Source of the DNA: Gammaproteobacteria bacterium
Lineage (GTDB): Bacteria > Pseudomonadota > Gammaproteobacteria > Woeseiales > Woeseiaceae
NCBI GenBank assembly: GCA_002685275.1
Contig: NYWX01000036.1
Span: 1-7,983 of the forward strand
Length of the DNA: 7,983 nt
Direction: 5' to 3'
In this document: positions 1 through 6,797 of the stretch, piece by piece
Layout: each line of letters starts with the position of its first letter
Numbering within the stretch: position 1 is the first letter of the stretch
Position numbers and translations under genes: made by a program
The notes under the pieces: model-generated
Seen by the model: the letters and a program-made list of their open reading frames with translations, nothing else
Told to the model about the DNA's origin: nothing
Database searches by the model: none

Positions 1-225
1 AATAATGATCAAAATATAAATGCTAGCAAGATTATATCTCGTATTAAATATGCTCATCCTATTTTTTCTTTAAATGGTATGAAGATGCAAGCACGCCAGG
101 AAGAAATTAATTGTGAAAGAACTTTTTTTTGTGGAGCTTATTGGCGAAACGGGTTTCATGAAGATGGAGTGGTTAGTGCTTTAAATGCTCTTAGTCACTT
201 TAACAAACGGTTAAATAGTGAATAG
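1..225 (+). CDS. FAD-dependent amine-oxidase-like oxidoreductase, C-terminal 74 residues (5' end outside window)
   Basis: An open frame runs from base 1 to a TAG at 223-225 and encodes only the C-terminal tail. It carries the family's terminal FAD-contact motif, seen here as CGAYWRNGFHEDGVVSAL (residues 44-61 of the fragment), which follows a stretch with the AHPIF and QARQEEIN features typical of the NAD/FAD-binding amine-oxidase-like proteins of the COG2907 type. From family knowledge, these flavoproteins are found next to DUF1365 and cfa genes, and plant cyclopropane synthases carry a related FAD domain fused to the methyltransferase. The stop codon overlaps the start of the next gene by 8 nt, which suggests translational coupling and a shared lipid-modification task. 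The N-terminal Rossmann dinucleotide motif would lie before base 1 and cannot be checked. The substrate is unknown; a role in oxidising or desaturating an acyl chain is inference. Confidence 0.85.
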   Translation, partial: NNDQNINASKIISRIKYAHPIFSLNGMKMQARQEEINCERTFFCGAYWRNGFHEDGVVSALNALSHFNKRLNSE

Positions 226-982
226 TTTTATATATGAAGGCAAGGTAAGGCATTCGCGTGTAACTCCTGCAGCGAATACTTTTAGTTATCGAGTATTTAT
301 GATGTACCTTGACCTTAAAGAGCTACCTGACCTTTTTTCTAAATATTGGCTGTGGTCATCCGATCGCCCAGCAATTGCAAGATTTAGACGAGAAAATCAC
401 ATTGGATCAAGTAGTCAAGATCTTAGCGATACAATCCGAGATCTTGTTATGAAAGAAACTGGTAATCGCCCAGAAGGCCCAATAAGGCTGCTCACAAATT
501 TAGCCTATTTTGGATATTGTTTTAATCCAGTAAGTTTTTATTATTGTTTCTCTAAAGATGAAAAAGATTTAAAATATATTGTTGCTGAAGTGAATAACAC
601 TCCTTGGGGTGAGCGTGAAACATATGTTATGGATTGTCATGGAACTGAGTCATCAGGTCATTCATACCAATTTAATCCAATAAAAAAGATGCATGTTTCT
701 CCGTTTATGCCAATGAGAGTTGATTATGAGTGGCTGTTTAATAAGCCCAGTAAGTCATTGTCAGTTTCTATGACAAACTCAAAAGATGGAAAAAGTTTTT
801 TTAATGCATCAATTTTACTTAAGCGAAAAAGATTAAATTCAATTTCATTAGCTGGAGTTCTAATAAGATTTCCATTTATGACATTTAAGATCATTTTAGC
901 CATTCATTGGCAAGCTTTATGTCTTTGGTTAAAGCGTTGCCCTGTTTATATTCACCCCGCTAAAAAGAAGGAATCATCGTAA
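218..982 (+). CDS. DUF1365 family protein, accessory to cfa-type lipid modification
   Basis: Complete 254-residue protein of the DUF1365 (COG3496) family, whose biochemical function is unknown. Visible family marks are the N-terminal IYEGKVRHSRVTP (4-16) and YRVFMMYLDL (24-33) blocks, the aromatic core CFNPVSFYYC (101-110), EVNNTPWGERETYV (124-137), HVSPFMPM (159-166), and a C-terminal amphipathic or hydrophobic helix around 217-238 containing IHWQALCLWLK. The GTG at 218 is chosen because it keeps the conserved N-terminal block; the first ATG (299) would delete it. The Shine-Dalgarno is weak, so translation probably depends on the preceding gene, which it overlaps by 8 nt. The cfa-like gene starts 2 nt after its stop. 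The repeated family association of an FAD oxidase, DUF1365 and Cfa suggests a partner or accessory in modifying unsaturated acyl chains, perhaps at the membrane through the C-terminal helix. That role is inference; family assignment is secure. Confidence 0.88.
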   Translation: MNSFIYEGKVRHSRVTPAANTFSYRVFMMYLDLKELPDLFSKYWLWSSDRPAIARFRRENHIGSSSQDLSDTIRDLVMKETGNRPEGPIRLLTNLAYFGYCFNPVSFYYCFSKDEKDLKYIVAEVNNTPWGERETYVMDCHGTESSGHSYQFNPIKKMHVSPFMPMRVDYEWLFNKPSKSLSVSMTNSKDGKSFFNASILLKRKRLNSISLAGVLIRFPFMTFKIILAIHWQALCLWLKRCPVYIHPAKKKESS

Positions 983-984
983 GT

Positions 985-2238
985 ATGAGTGAGATGTTTA
1001 CCCCAAAAACCCAATCAAAATACAGTTTAAATACTCTTGCTCGTCGAGTCGTCATGTCTCGTCTCAAAGATTTGCAGGAGGGTCAAATTAAAATCATTGA
1101 TAACGACAAAACTTTATTCTTTGGCAACTTAACAGACGATTTTCCTGAACCAATAGAGCTCAATATATTGAATCAAGAATTTTACAGTTGTATTGCTTTC
1201 GGAGGTGCCATCGGAGCAAGTGAAGCTTATATGTATAAGTATTGGGCCTCTGATAAGTTAGTTGAAATCATACGTATTCTGATTCGTAACCGCAGTGTTT
1301 TGGAAAAAGTGGAGACTGGGTTAGCGCTACTTAAAATACCTGCGCGTAAATTACTGCATGCGCTAAATAAAAATACTCGTCGAGGAAGTCGAAAAAATAT
1401 TGCTGCTCATTACGATTTAAGTAATGATTTTTATAAGTTATGGCTTGACTCTAAAATGATGTATTCCAGTGCCTACTTTGATTCACCAGACGTATCTTTG
1501 GAAGAAGCTTCAACTCAAAAACTCGATAGGATTTGTAAAAAATTAAATTTAAAGCCAGGTGATTCTGTTATTGAAATCGGTACAGGGTGGGGCGGTTTCG
1601 CATTACATGCAGCTAAGAACTACGGGTGTCATGTAACTACTACAACAATCTCCAATCAACAATTTAAATATGCAGAAAATATTATAAAAAAATCTGGATT
1701 TGAAAATAAAATTACACTCTTAAATAAAGATTATAGAGATTTGAACGGTAGTTTTGACAAACTTGTTTCTATTGAGATGATTGAAGCTGTTGGTCATTCA
1801 TTTCATGCGTCTTATTTTAAAAAATGCAGTGAATTATTAAAACCAGATGGGCAAATGCTTTTGCAAGCCATTACAATTGCAGATCAGCGTTATGAAGACT
1901 ATAAAAAGAGTGTTGATTTTATTAATAAATATATATTTCCTGGGGGGTGTTTAACATCTATAACCGGCATGACAGAAACTATAACTAAACACACAGATAT
2001 GAGATTATTTCATTTAGAGGATATATCTCCGCATTATGCAAGAACCTTAAATCACTGGCACGATCGTTTTTTTGAAAATATTGATAATGTTCGGAAGTTG
2101 GGTTTCTCGGAAACATTTATTCGTCTGTGGAAATATTATTTATGTTATTGCGAAAGTGCTTTTACAGAACGCGCAACAGGTGTTGTTCAATTATTAATTA
2201 TGCGACCTCGATCAAGGCGCGACAAAATTAATTACTGA
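985..2238 (+). CDS. cfa: cyclopropane-fatty-acyl-phospholipid synthase family SAM methyltransferase
   Basis: 417-residue member of the CMAS/Cfa family (COG2230), which transfers a methylene or methyl group from SAM to double bonds of phospholipid acyl chains at the membrane. An N-terminal domain (about 1-130) precedes the catalytic Rossmann domain, which opens with NIAAHYDLSNDFYKLWLD (138-155). The SAM-binding motif I is VIEIGTGWGGFALHAA (195-210). An acidic active-site residue lies in IEMIEAVG (E267), and the C-terminal block contains DFINKYIFPGGCL (311-323) and a conserved Tyr at 351. Length is close to E. coli Cfa (382) with a slightly longer N-terminus. Aligned by eye to E. coli Cfa, bicarbonate-site Cys139 is Ser162 and His266 is Gln294, while Glu239, Ile268 and Tyr317 appear kept. 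The ATG at 985 has a GAAGGAA 12 nt upstream, a long spacing; ATG 994 is possible but lies further away. It is third in the unit with the FAD oxidase and DUF1365. Cyclopropane synthase is the default call; a methyltransferase with another product, such as a furan-fatty-acid UfaM-like enzyme, is not excluded. Confidence 0.87.
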   Translation: MSEMFTPKTQSKYSLNTLARRVVMSRLKDLQEGQIKIIDNDKTLFFGNLTDDFPEPIELNILNQEFYSCIAFGGAIGASEAYMYKYWASDKLVEIIRILIRNRSVLEKVETGLALLKIPARKLLHALNKNTRRGSRKNIAAHYDLSNDFYKLWLDSKMMYSSAYFDSPDVSLEEASTQKLDRICKKLNLKPGDSVIEIGTGWGGFALHAAKNYGCHVTTTTISNQQFKYAENIIKKSGFENKITLLNKDYRDLNGSFDKLVSIEMIEAVGHSFHASYFKKCSELLKPDGQMLLQAITIADQRYEDYKKSVDFINKYIFPGGCLTSITGMTETITKHTDMRLFHLEDISPHYARTLNHWHDRFFENIDNVRKLGFSETFIRLWKYYLCYCESAFTERATGVVQLLIMRPRSRRDKINY

Positions 2239-2249
2239 CTATTAATAAC

Positions 2250-2273
2250 TTAAACGTTTTGTTTAATTTTTTT
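2250..2273 (+). terminator. weak candidate rho-independent terminator for the cfa unit
   Basis: A 6-bp inverted repeat, TTAAAC (2250-2255) and GTTTAA (2261-2266) with a 5-nt loop, is followed by seven T residues (2267-2273) on the plus strand, 11 nt after the cfa stop. The stem holds a single G-C pair, so it is weak. It lies inside the 3' end of the convergent hisE gene. On the minus strand the hairpin is not followed by a clear U tract, so it would serve mainly the cfa transcript. It could also be chance in AT-rich DNA. Confidence 0.3.
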
Positions 2274-2558
2274 ATTTCTGCCTTCAAGGCGCTTAGAAAT
2301 ATCGCTCAATGAGATTTTTTGATCAGCTAAAAGCACCAAAAGGTGATAAAGAAGATCCGCTGATTCATCTATGATTTCATCTCTAGATCCAGTTGCACCA
2401 GCTATCGCAAGTTCTACACCTTCTTCACCGACCTTTTGAGCAATACGTTTTTTTCCAGCTTTAAATAATTGAGCTGTATAACTTAAATCAACTGGATTTT
2501 TTTGTCTTTCATTAATAATTTTTTCTAAATTTATTAAAAATGTAATTTCTTTATTCAT
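2250..2558 (-). CDS. hisE: phosphoribosyl-ATP pyrophosphatase, stand-alone HisE
   Basis: HisE hydrolyses phosphoribosyl-ATP to phosphoribosyl-AMP and pyrophosphate, the second step of histidine synthesis, in the cytoplasm. The 102-residue protein is all-helical and MazG-like, with SYTAQLF (26-32), KRIAQKVGEEGVELAIA (37-53) and DEIIDESADLLYHLLVLL (60-77). The acidic residues E45, E46, E49, E61, E65 and D68 are the expected metal and pyrophosphate ligands. ATG 2558 has an AGGA 8 nt upstream and follows the hisF stop by 12 nt. It sits last in the operon, where E. coli has the fused hisIE gene, and its sequence is of the HisE half only; the 12-nt gap leaves no room for a HisI remnant. The gene is therefore either a HisIE that has lost its front domain or an originally separate hisE. 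Its 3' end converges with cfa. Confidence 0.95.
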   Translation of the reverse strand: MNKEITFLINLEKIINERQKNPVDLSYTAQLFKAGKKRIAQKVGEEGVELAIAGATGSRDEIIDESADLLYHLLVLLADQKISLSDISKRLEGRNKKIKQNV

Positions 2559-2570
2559 AAATGTAATCCT

Positions 2571-3338
2571 TTAAAATCTAATACTTATATTTTTCTTTTT
2601 AAGAAATATTTTAAGATTTTTGATATCTATTTCAGCGCTGTGAAAAACACTGGCAGCTAAAGCCCCATCTACGCCGGCTTCTATAAATGTCTCATAAAAA
2701 TGGCTCATTTCTCCAGCCCCTCCTGACGCGATAAGAGGGATATTGCAATTTGATCGCACAGATTTTAATTGTTCATTGTCATAACCTTTACGAACCCCAT
2801 CTTGATTCATGCAATTTAGTACAATTTCACCTGCACCTCTATCTTGAACCTCAGAGACCCAATCCATTGTTAAGCGTTCTGTTGCTATTGTTTTATTCGG
2901 ATCACCTGTGTATTGATAAACGCTATAATTAGAGTTCTCATTATGGCTGTCTATCCCAATCACAACACATTGAGAGCCAAATCGTTTTGCTAATTTAGTA
3001 ATTAGTTCAGGTTCAGCAAGTGCTGGGGAGTTTATTGATATTTTATCAGCACCTTTGTTGAGAATTTCTTCAGCATCAGCAATGGTCTTAATTCCGCCAG
3101 CAACACAAAATGGTATGTTAATGAGAGAGGCAACATCTGAAACCCAGCTTCTATCAACACTTCTACCGTCAGGGCTTGCTGTAATGTCATAAAAGACAAG
3201 CTCATCAGCACCTTCAGCGCTATAACGCTGAGCTAATTCAAGTATACCTCCAACAATACGATGGTTTTTGAATTGTATGCCTTTAACAACAACGCCATCA
3301 CGCACGTCTAAGCATGGAATTATTCGTCTAGTTGGAAT
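2571..3338 (-). CDS. hisF: imidazole glycerol phosphate synthase cyclase subunit HisF, probable ATT start
   Basis: HisF is the (beta/alpha)8-barrel cyclase subunit of IGP synthase. It uses ammonia delivered by HisH to turn PRFAR into IGP and AICAR. From 3338 the product has 255 residues, begins [19 protein letters not shown] after the initiator, and continues with [42 protein letters not shown] and LIASGGAG, all standard HisF blocks of the E. coli type. No ATG, GTG or TTG exists in frame between the upstream stop (3354-3356) and the GTG at 3305, and starting at 3305 would delete the catalytic Asp. ATT at 3336-3338 stands 8 nt after GGAG and places the two catalytic aspartates at 11 and 130, the positions known in Thermotoga HisF. 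The start overlaps the hisA end by 19 nt. If a conventional start is required, the only choice is a truncated 244-residue form from 3305. The function is certain; the start is an inference. Confidence 0.95.
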   Translation of the reverse strand: MPTRRIIPCLDVRDGVVVKGIQFKNHRIVGGILELAQRYSAEGADELVFYDITASPDGRSVDRSWVSDVASLINIPFCVAGGIKTIADAEEILNKGADKISINSPALAEPELITKLAKRFGSQCVVIGIDSHNENSNYSVYQYTGDPNKTIATERLTMDWVSEVQDRGAGEIVLNCMNQDGVRKGYDNEQLKSVRSNCNIPLIASGGAGEMSHFYETFIEAGVDGALAASVFHSAEIDIKNLKIFLKKKNISIRF

Positions 3339-4060
3339 TTTAAAATCTCCATTTCAGTTATTCTTCCGTCAAGTAATGCTCGACCTGTAATTGCAGCAGA
3401 TAAACCAAGATCATTTAAGTCTTGAAGGTCTCTTATATTTCTAACTCCGCCAGAGGCCTGTATGTGTATATTTGGGTACCTTGATAGCATTTCAGAATAA
3501 AGCTCAAAGTTAGGGCCGGTCATCGCACCATCTCGATCAATATCAGTACACAAAATATGCTGCAATCCAGTATTAATATAGCTGTCTAAACAATCCCACA
3601 ATGAAATGTCAGAATCTTCTGTCCAGCCATGGGTTGTTAAAATAGGAGTATCTTTTTTATTAAGTTTTACATCAAGAGCAAGTACAATCTTGTCGATACC
3701 TAGTTTATTAATCCAAGTTTTTACAAGTTCTGGGTTGCTGATAGCTGTACTTCCAATTACACAACGATCAACGCCATGAGAAAGCCATTCTAATGCGTTC
3801 TCAAACGTTCTTATTCCACCACCTAACTGAACCTTTAAACCTGATAATTTTGAAATTTTACTAACTATCTTCTGATTTTCTTGATGACCAGTTCTAGCAC
3901 CATCAAGATCAACAATATGAAGATCAGCTACTGCTAGTGATGAAAATTTATGTCCAATTTCGACAGGGTTTGAGCTGTATTTTGTTACCTTATTGAAATC
4001 ACCTCTTAGCAACCGTACGCAATTACCGCCCTGGAGATCTATAGCTGGAATTATTTTCAT
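3320..4060 (-). CDS. hisA: ProFAR isomerase HisA
   Basis: HisA isomerises ProFAR to PRFAR, the Amadori rearrangement step directly before IGP synthase. The 246-residue protein has the usual length and the half-barrel repeat of the family. The N-terminal strand is [10 protein letters not shown] with catalytic Asp8, followed by LHIVDLDGA (47-55), QLGGGIRT (78-85) and VIGSTAI (101-107). The second catalytic Asp is D130 in LALDV, then come [14 protein letters not shown] (171-184), QASGGVRN (201-208) and the phosphate-binding [11 protein letters not shown] (222-232). The start is ATG 4060, 6 nt after the hisH stop, with no strong Shine-Dalgarno, so coupling to hisH is likely. Its last 19 nt overlap the proposed hisF start, and its stop lies inside hisF. 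It belongs to the Asp-containing HisA type and not to the dual HisA/TrpF (PriA) family, judging from the enterobacterial-like context; the latter point is inference. Confidence 0.96.
   Translation of the reverse strand: MKIIPAIDLQGGNCVRLLRGDFNKVTKYSSNPVEIGHKFSSLAVADLHIVDLDGARTGHQENQKIVSKISKLSGLKVQLGGGIRTFENALEWLSHGVDRCVIGSTAISNPELVKTWINKLGIDKIVLALDVKLNKKDTPILTTHGWTEDSDISLWDCLDSYINTGLQHILCTDIDRDGAMTGPNFELYSEMLSRYPNIHIQASGGVRNIRDLQDLNDLGLSAAITGRALLDGRITEMEILKFQLDE
3347..3350 (-). promoter_or_regulatory. Shine-Dalgarno GGAG deciding the hisF ATT start
   Basis: On the minus strand GGAG lies within the last codons of hisA and is separated by 8 nt from the ATT at 3336-3338. The same 8-nt spacing is seen for hisE (AGGA) and for the preferred hisB start (GGAG). 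This supports initiation at ATT rather than at the downstream GTG 3305. Confidence 0.6.
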
Positions 4061-4066
4061 ATGTTT

Positions 4067-4657
4067 TTAAACCAAGAAATTAGCTAATAACTTTGAACCA
4101 ACATCAGAGGATCGTTCTGGATGAAACTGTGTTGCAAAAAAATTATTTTTTTGAATAACTGCTGAAAAAGGCTCATCGTGTTTGGCTGAAGCAATAGTGA
4201 ATTGAGATAATGGTAATGCGTAGCTATGTATGTAATAAAAAAAACTTTTGTTTTTAATATTTCTGAAAATATTATTTTTTACCATAATATTTGTTGAGCA
4301 CCAACCCATATTGGGTACTGGTTTGTCAGGGCTTGCATTTAACTTACTGACAACACCGGGAATAATACCTATGCACTCCACATCTTCTTCTTCAGATGAT
4401 TCGCATAATAATTGCATTCCGAGACATATACCCAGGACTGGCTGTGTAAGGTTTCTAATCACATCTACAAGACCAGCACTTTTCAACCTATGCATTGCAT
4501 CTTTGGCTGCTCCGACACCCGGTAATAATACTCGGTTAGCATTTTTTATAACTTCACTGTCTGTTGTTAATATAGATTTTGTTTTCAAGCGTTTCAAAGC
4601 ATAAACAAGCGATGCAATATTAGCGCCACCACTATCAATGATAACAATTTCTTTCAT
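4067..4657 (-). CDS. hisH: imidazole glycerol phosphate synthase glutaminase subunit HisH
   Basis: HisH is a class I glutamine amidotransferase that releases ammonia from glutamine and channels it to HisF. The 196-residue protein has the family length. It opens with IVIIDSGGANIASL (4-17), has LLPGVGA (44-50), and carries the nucleophile elbow GICLGMQ with Cys78. Next is PNMGWC (115-120), and QFHPERS supplies His179 and Glu181, so the catalytic triad is complete. The start ATG overlaps the hisB stop in an ATGA (4654-4657), and the only purine-rich stretch abuts the start codon. Translation is therefore probably coupled to hisB. HisA is 6 nt downstream. The region around 4230-4280 is especially A/T-rich but the frame is intact. 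Confidence 0.97.
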   Translation of the reverse strand: MKEIVIIDSGGANIASLVYALKRLKTKSILTTDSEVIKNANRVLLPGVGAAKDAMHRLKSAGLVDVIRNLTQPVLGICLGMQLLCESSEEEDVECIGIIPGVVSKLNASPDKPVPNMGWCSTNIMVKNNIFRNIKNKSFFYYIHSYALPLSQFTIASAKHDEPFSAVIQKNNFFATQFHPERSSDVGSKLLANFLV

Positions 4658-5733
4658 CCTGAAAGTGTTCCCTTAGTAGAGGGCAATTCTGTATCGAGTA
4701 TTTGAATAGCTTGTCTTAAAGCCCGCCCTACCGATTTAAAGCATGCTTCAATCATATGATGCGTATTTTCACCTTTTACATCTATATGTAATGATGCTCC
4801 AAGTGATTCCGATAATGAACGAAAGAAATGCTCAACCATTTCAGTGGGCATTTCTCCAACACTGTTACGTGGAAATTCAGCTGAAAAATTGAATGCTGAT
4901 CGACCTGAAAGATCAAGAGAAACTTTAGCTTCACTCTCATCCATAGGCAATAAAAATCCATATCGACCAATACCAATTTTACTACCAAGCGCTGCCTTTA
5001 ATGTCTTTCCAAGACAGATAGCAGTGTCCTCAATAGTATGGTGCTCATCTATCTCTAAATCTCCATCGCATAATAATGTAAGGCTAAAACCACCATGTTT
5101 TGCAATCTGCTCAAGCATATGATCATAGAAACCGATACCAGTGTTTATTTTGATTTTTTCTGTTGAATCAAGATTAACTTCTGCGGAAATCTTTGTTTCA
5201 TTGGTTTCACGCTTATGTATGGCTGTTCGATCGGAATGACATAACAGGGTTACTATTTCAGGCCAACTTAATGCTTCAGAGGATTTGGAATTTGTTAAAA
5301 TCCCACGTATTCCAATTTCATCAGCAAACTCCATGTCAGTTGCTCTATCTCCAATGACTGCAGATTTTTTAGTATTTATATTAGTAGATGCTAAATAACG
5401 AGTGAGGAGACCTGTTTTAGGCTTTCGACATGTGCAATCTTCATCTGGCATATGAGGGCAAATAAATATTTCATCAAATTCTATACCTTGAGAATTAAGT
5501 AGGTCCATTATGTATTTTTGGCAAAGCTCAAAGGCTGCTTTCGGATAAGATTTATTTCCAATTCCATCTTGGTTGCTTACCATTACAAAATGAAAACCAT
5601 ATTTTGATAATTGTATTAATGATGGAATTACATTTGGAACCAGTTTTATTTTTTCGAGTGTATCTACCTGAAAATCTTCTGGCTCTTCAATGATGGTTCC
5701 ATCACGATCTATAAATAAGATATTTTTATTCAC
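4654..5733 (-). CDS. hisB: bifunctional histidinol-phosphatase / IGP dehydratase HisB
   Basis: The fused enzyme carries out two steps: IGP dehydration (C-terminal half) and histidinol-phosphate dephosphorylation (N-terminal half). From the preferred GTG at 5733 it has 359 residues, against 355 in E. coli. The phosphatase domain shows the HAD motif LFIDRDGT with nucleophile Asp, SNQDGIG, the zinc loop CPHMPDEDCTC (three Cys and one His ligand) and IGDRATD. The dehydratase domain shows the metal-binding motifs FYDHML, EHHTIEDT and HHMIEACFK, followed by the conserved LPSTKG tail. A longer form from GTG 5742 is possible. GTG 5733 is preferred because GGAG lies 8 nt upstream and the product MNKNILFIDRDGT matches the E. 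coli N-terminus in length. It begins 2 nt after the hisC stop and overlaps hisH by 4 nt. Gene fusion of this kind is typical of gammaproteobacteria and some other lineages. Confidence 0.96.
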   Translation of the reverse strand: MNKNILFIDRDGTIIEEPEDFQVDTLEKIKLVPNVIPSLIQLSKYGFHFVMVSNQDGIGNKSYPKAAFELCQKYIMDLLNSQGIEFDEIFICPHMPDEDCTCRKPKTGLLTRYLASTNINTKKSAVIGDRATDMEFADEIGIRGILTNSKSSEALSWPEIVTLLCHSDRTAIHKRETNETKISAEVNLDSTEKIKINTGIGFYDHMLEQIAKHGGFSLTLLCDGDLEIDEHHTIEDTAICLGKTLKAALGSKIGIGRYGFLLPMDESEAKVSLDLSGRSAFNFSAEFPRNSVGEMPTEMVEHFFRSLSESLGASLHIDVKGENTHHMIEACFKSVGRALRQAIQILDTELPSTKGTLSG

Positions 5734-5735
5734 AT

Positions 5736-6797
5736 TCAACACTCCACCAGTTTTTCAAGCACATCCAATAAAAACCGATTATCTTTTTTGCTACCAATTG
5801 AAATGCGAATACATCCAGGCAGTTTGTATTCAAAATTTCTTAATAAAATATTCTGCTTATCAGTAGCAGTCATCAATAATTCCGTGTCATCTACACAAAT
5901 TAAAAAGAAATTTGCATCACTAGGCCAAACTTTTTTAACAAAAGGAAGTTTATTAAAAGCTTCCATGAGATATTTACGCTCAGAAATGACATTATCTATA
6001 ATTTTTTTTGTAATTTTTAATTGATTTGATTGCATCACATCTTCAATGCATTCAATGACTGGAGTTGCAAGCGCATAAGGCGCCTGTATGGCATTGAGCA
6101 TCCTAACCACATCATTTGATCCTATGACTGCCCCACACCGTGCACCTGCAAAACCAAGTGCTTTTGATAGAGTTCTAAGTACTATTAGGTTTGGATATTT
6201 ATTTATAAGCTCAACTACAGATTCCTCAGCACTAAATTCTATATATGCTTCGTCAACAACTACAGCAAATTTGCTGTTACTTGCATCCATTAACTTTAAT
6301 AATTCAGCACGAGGCAAGCTCCTACCAGTTGGATTATTTGGCGAGCAAAGAAAGATTATTTTTGTATTAATAGAGCATTCTTTAATGAGGCTATCAAAAT
6401 TAATTTTAAAATCATTATCTGCATAAGTTGGAATTTGAATATTCTTCGCATTTTGAATAGTCGCATAGTGATTATACATTTCAAAAGTAGGGTTTATTGT
6501 CAGGATGCTATCTTGACCGGCAACGCAAAATACCCGAATTAATAAGTCAATTGCTTCGCTTGATCCACGTGTGACTAGAAGCTGATCTGGAAGGCATTTA
6601 AATCGATCGGCCATTAGTAATTGGAGTTTCTGAGGGCGGACTTCAGGGTATCGATTAAGCGGTCTTCGAAAGTCTCTTGCAGAGCTTGAAAAAGGCGATT
6701 CGTTAGCATTTAATCGAATAGTATTATCAACTTGAACAGCTGCCTCGTAAGGCACTAAAGATTGAATTTCTTTACGCGCTAGCTTTGATATATTCAT
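5736..6797 (-). CDS. hisC: histidinol-phosphate aminotransferase HisC
   Basis: HisC is the PLP-dependent fold-type I aminotransferase that converts imidazole acetol phosphate plus glutamate to histidinol phosphate. The 353-residue protein matches the family length. Visible marks are RLNANESPF (28-36), GSSEAIDLL (78-86), the cofactor-contact SPNNPTG (152-158), VDEAYIEF with D182 and Y185, the PLP lysine K212 in TLSKALGFAGARCG (209-222), and the substrate-binding RISIG with R331. ATG 6797 overlaps the hisD stop as ATGA, and an AAAGG sits 7 nt upstream, so it has its own ribosome binding site besides coupling. hisB starts immediately after. The family also contains phenylalanine or tyrosine aminotransferases, but the operon position makes HisC the clear choice. 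Confidence 0.96.
   Translation of the reverse strand: MNISKLARKEIQSLVPYEAAVQVDNTIRLNANESPFSSSARDFRRPLNRYPEVRPQKLQLLMADRFKCLPDQLLVTRGSSEAIDLLIRVFCVAGQDSILTINPTFEMYNHYATIQNAKNIQIPTYADNDFKINFDSLIKECSINTKIIFLCSPNNPTGRSLPRAELLKLMDASNSKFAVVVDEAYIEFSAEESVVELINKYPNLIVLRTLSKALGFAGARCGAVIGSNDVVRMLNAIQAPYALATPVIECIEDVMQSNQLKITKKIIDNVISERKYLMEAFNKLPFVKKVWPSDANFFLICVDDTELLMTATDKQNILLRNFEYKLPGCIRISIGSKKDNRFLLDVLEKLVEC
5742..5745 (-). promoter_or_regulatory. Shine-Dalgarno GGAG for hisB
   Basis: On the minus strand GGAG is followed by 8 nt and then GTG at 5733-5731. The alternative GTG at 5742 would use the last G of this motif as its own first base, so both cannot operate together. The motif lies in the last codons of hisC. 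Confidence 0.6.

Noticed and set aside
2571..3305. hisF starting at GTG 3305 (244 residues)
   Set aside because: It removes the conserved first beta strand and the catalytic Asp11 and lacks a well-placed Shine-Dalgarno; the frame extends upstream with clear HisF residues.
4225..4285. Very A/T-rich stretch with A runs in hisH, considered as a frameshift or slippage site
   Set aside because: The hisH frame passes through intact and the protein has normal length and a complete catalytic triad.
4248..4604. Open frame of 118 codons on the plus strand inside hisH
   Set aside because: Antisense shadow of a clear hisH gene; its composition mirrors the complement and no known motif is visible.
4782..5122. 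Two open frames, one on each strand, inside hisB
   Set aside because: Both overlap the conserved IGP dehydratase domain of hisB and show no independent coding evidence.
4654..5742. hisB starting at GTG 5742
   Set aside because: Possible, but this codon shares a base with the GGAG that correctly spaces GTG 5733, and the extra residues have no counterpart in E. coli HisB.
6088..6426. Open frame of 112 codons on the plus strand inside hisC
   Set aside because: Antisense shadow of hisC with no recognisable domain and no ribosome binding site noted.
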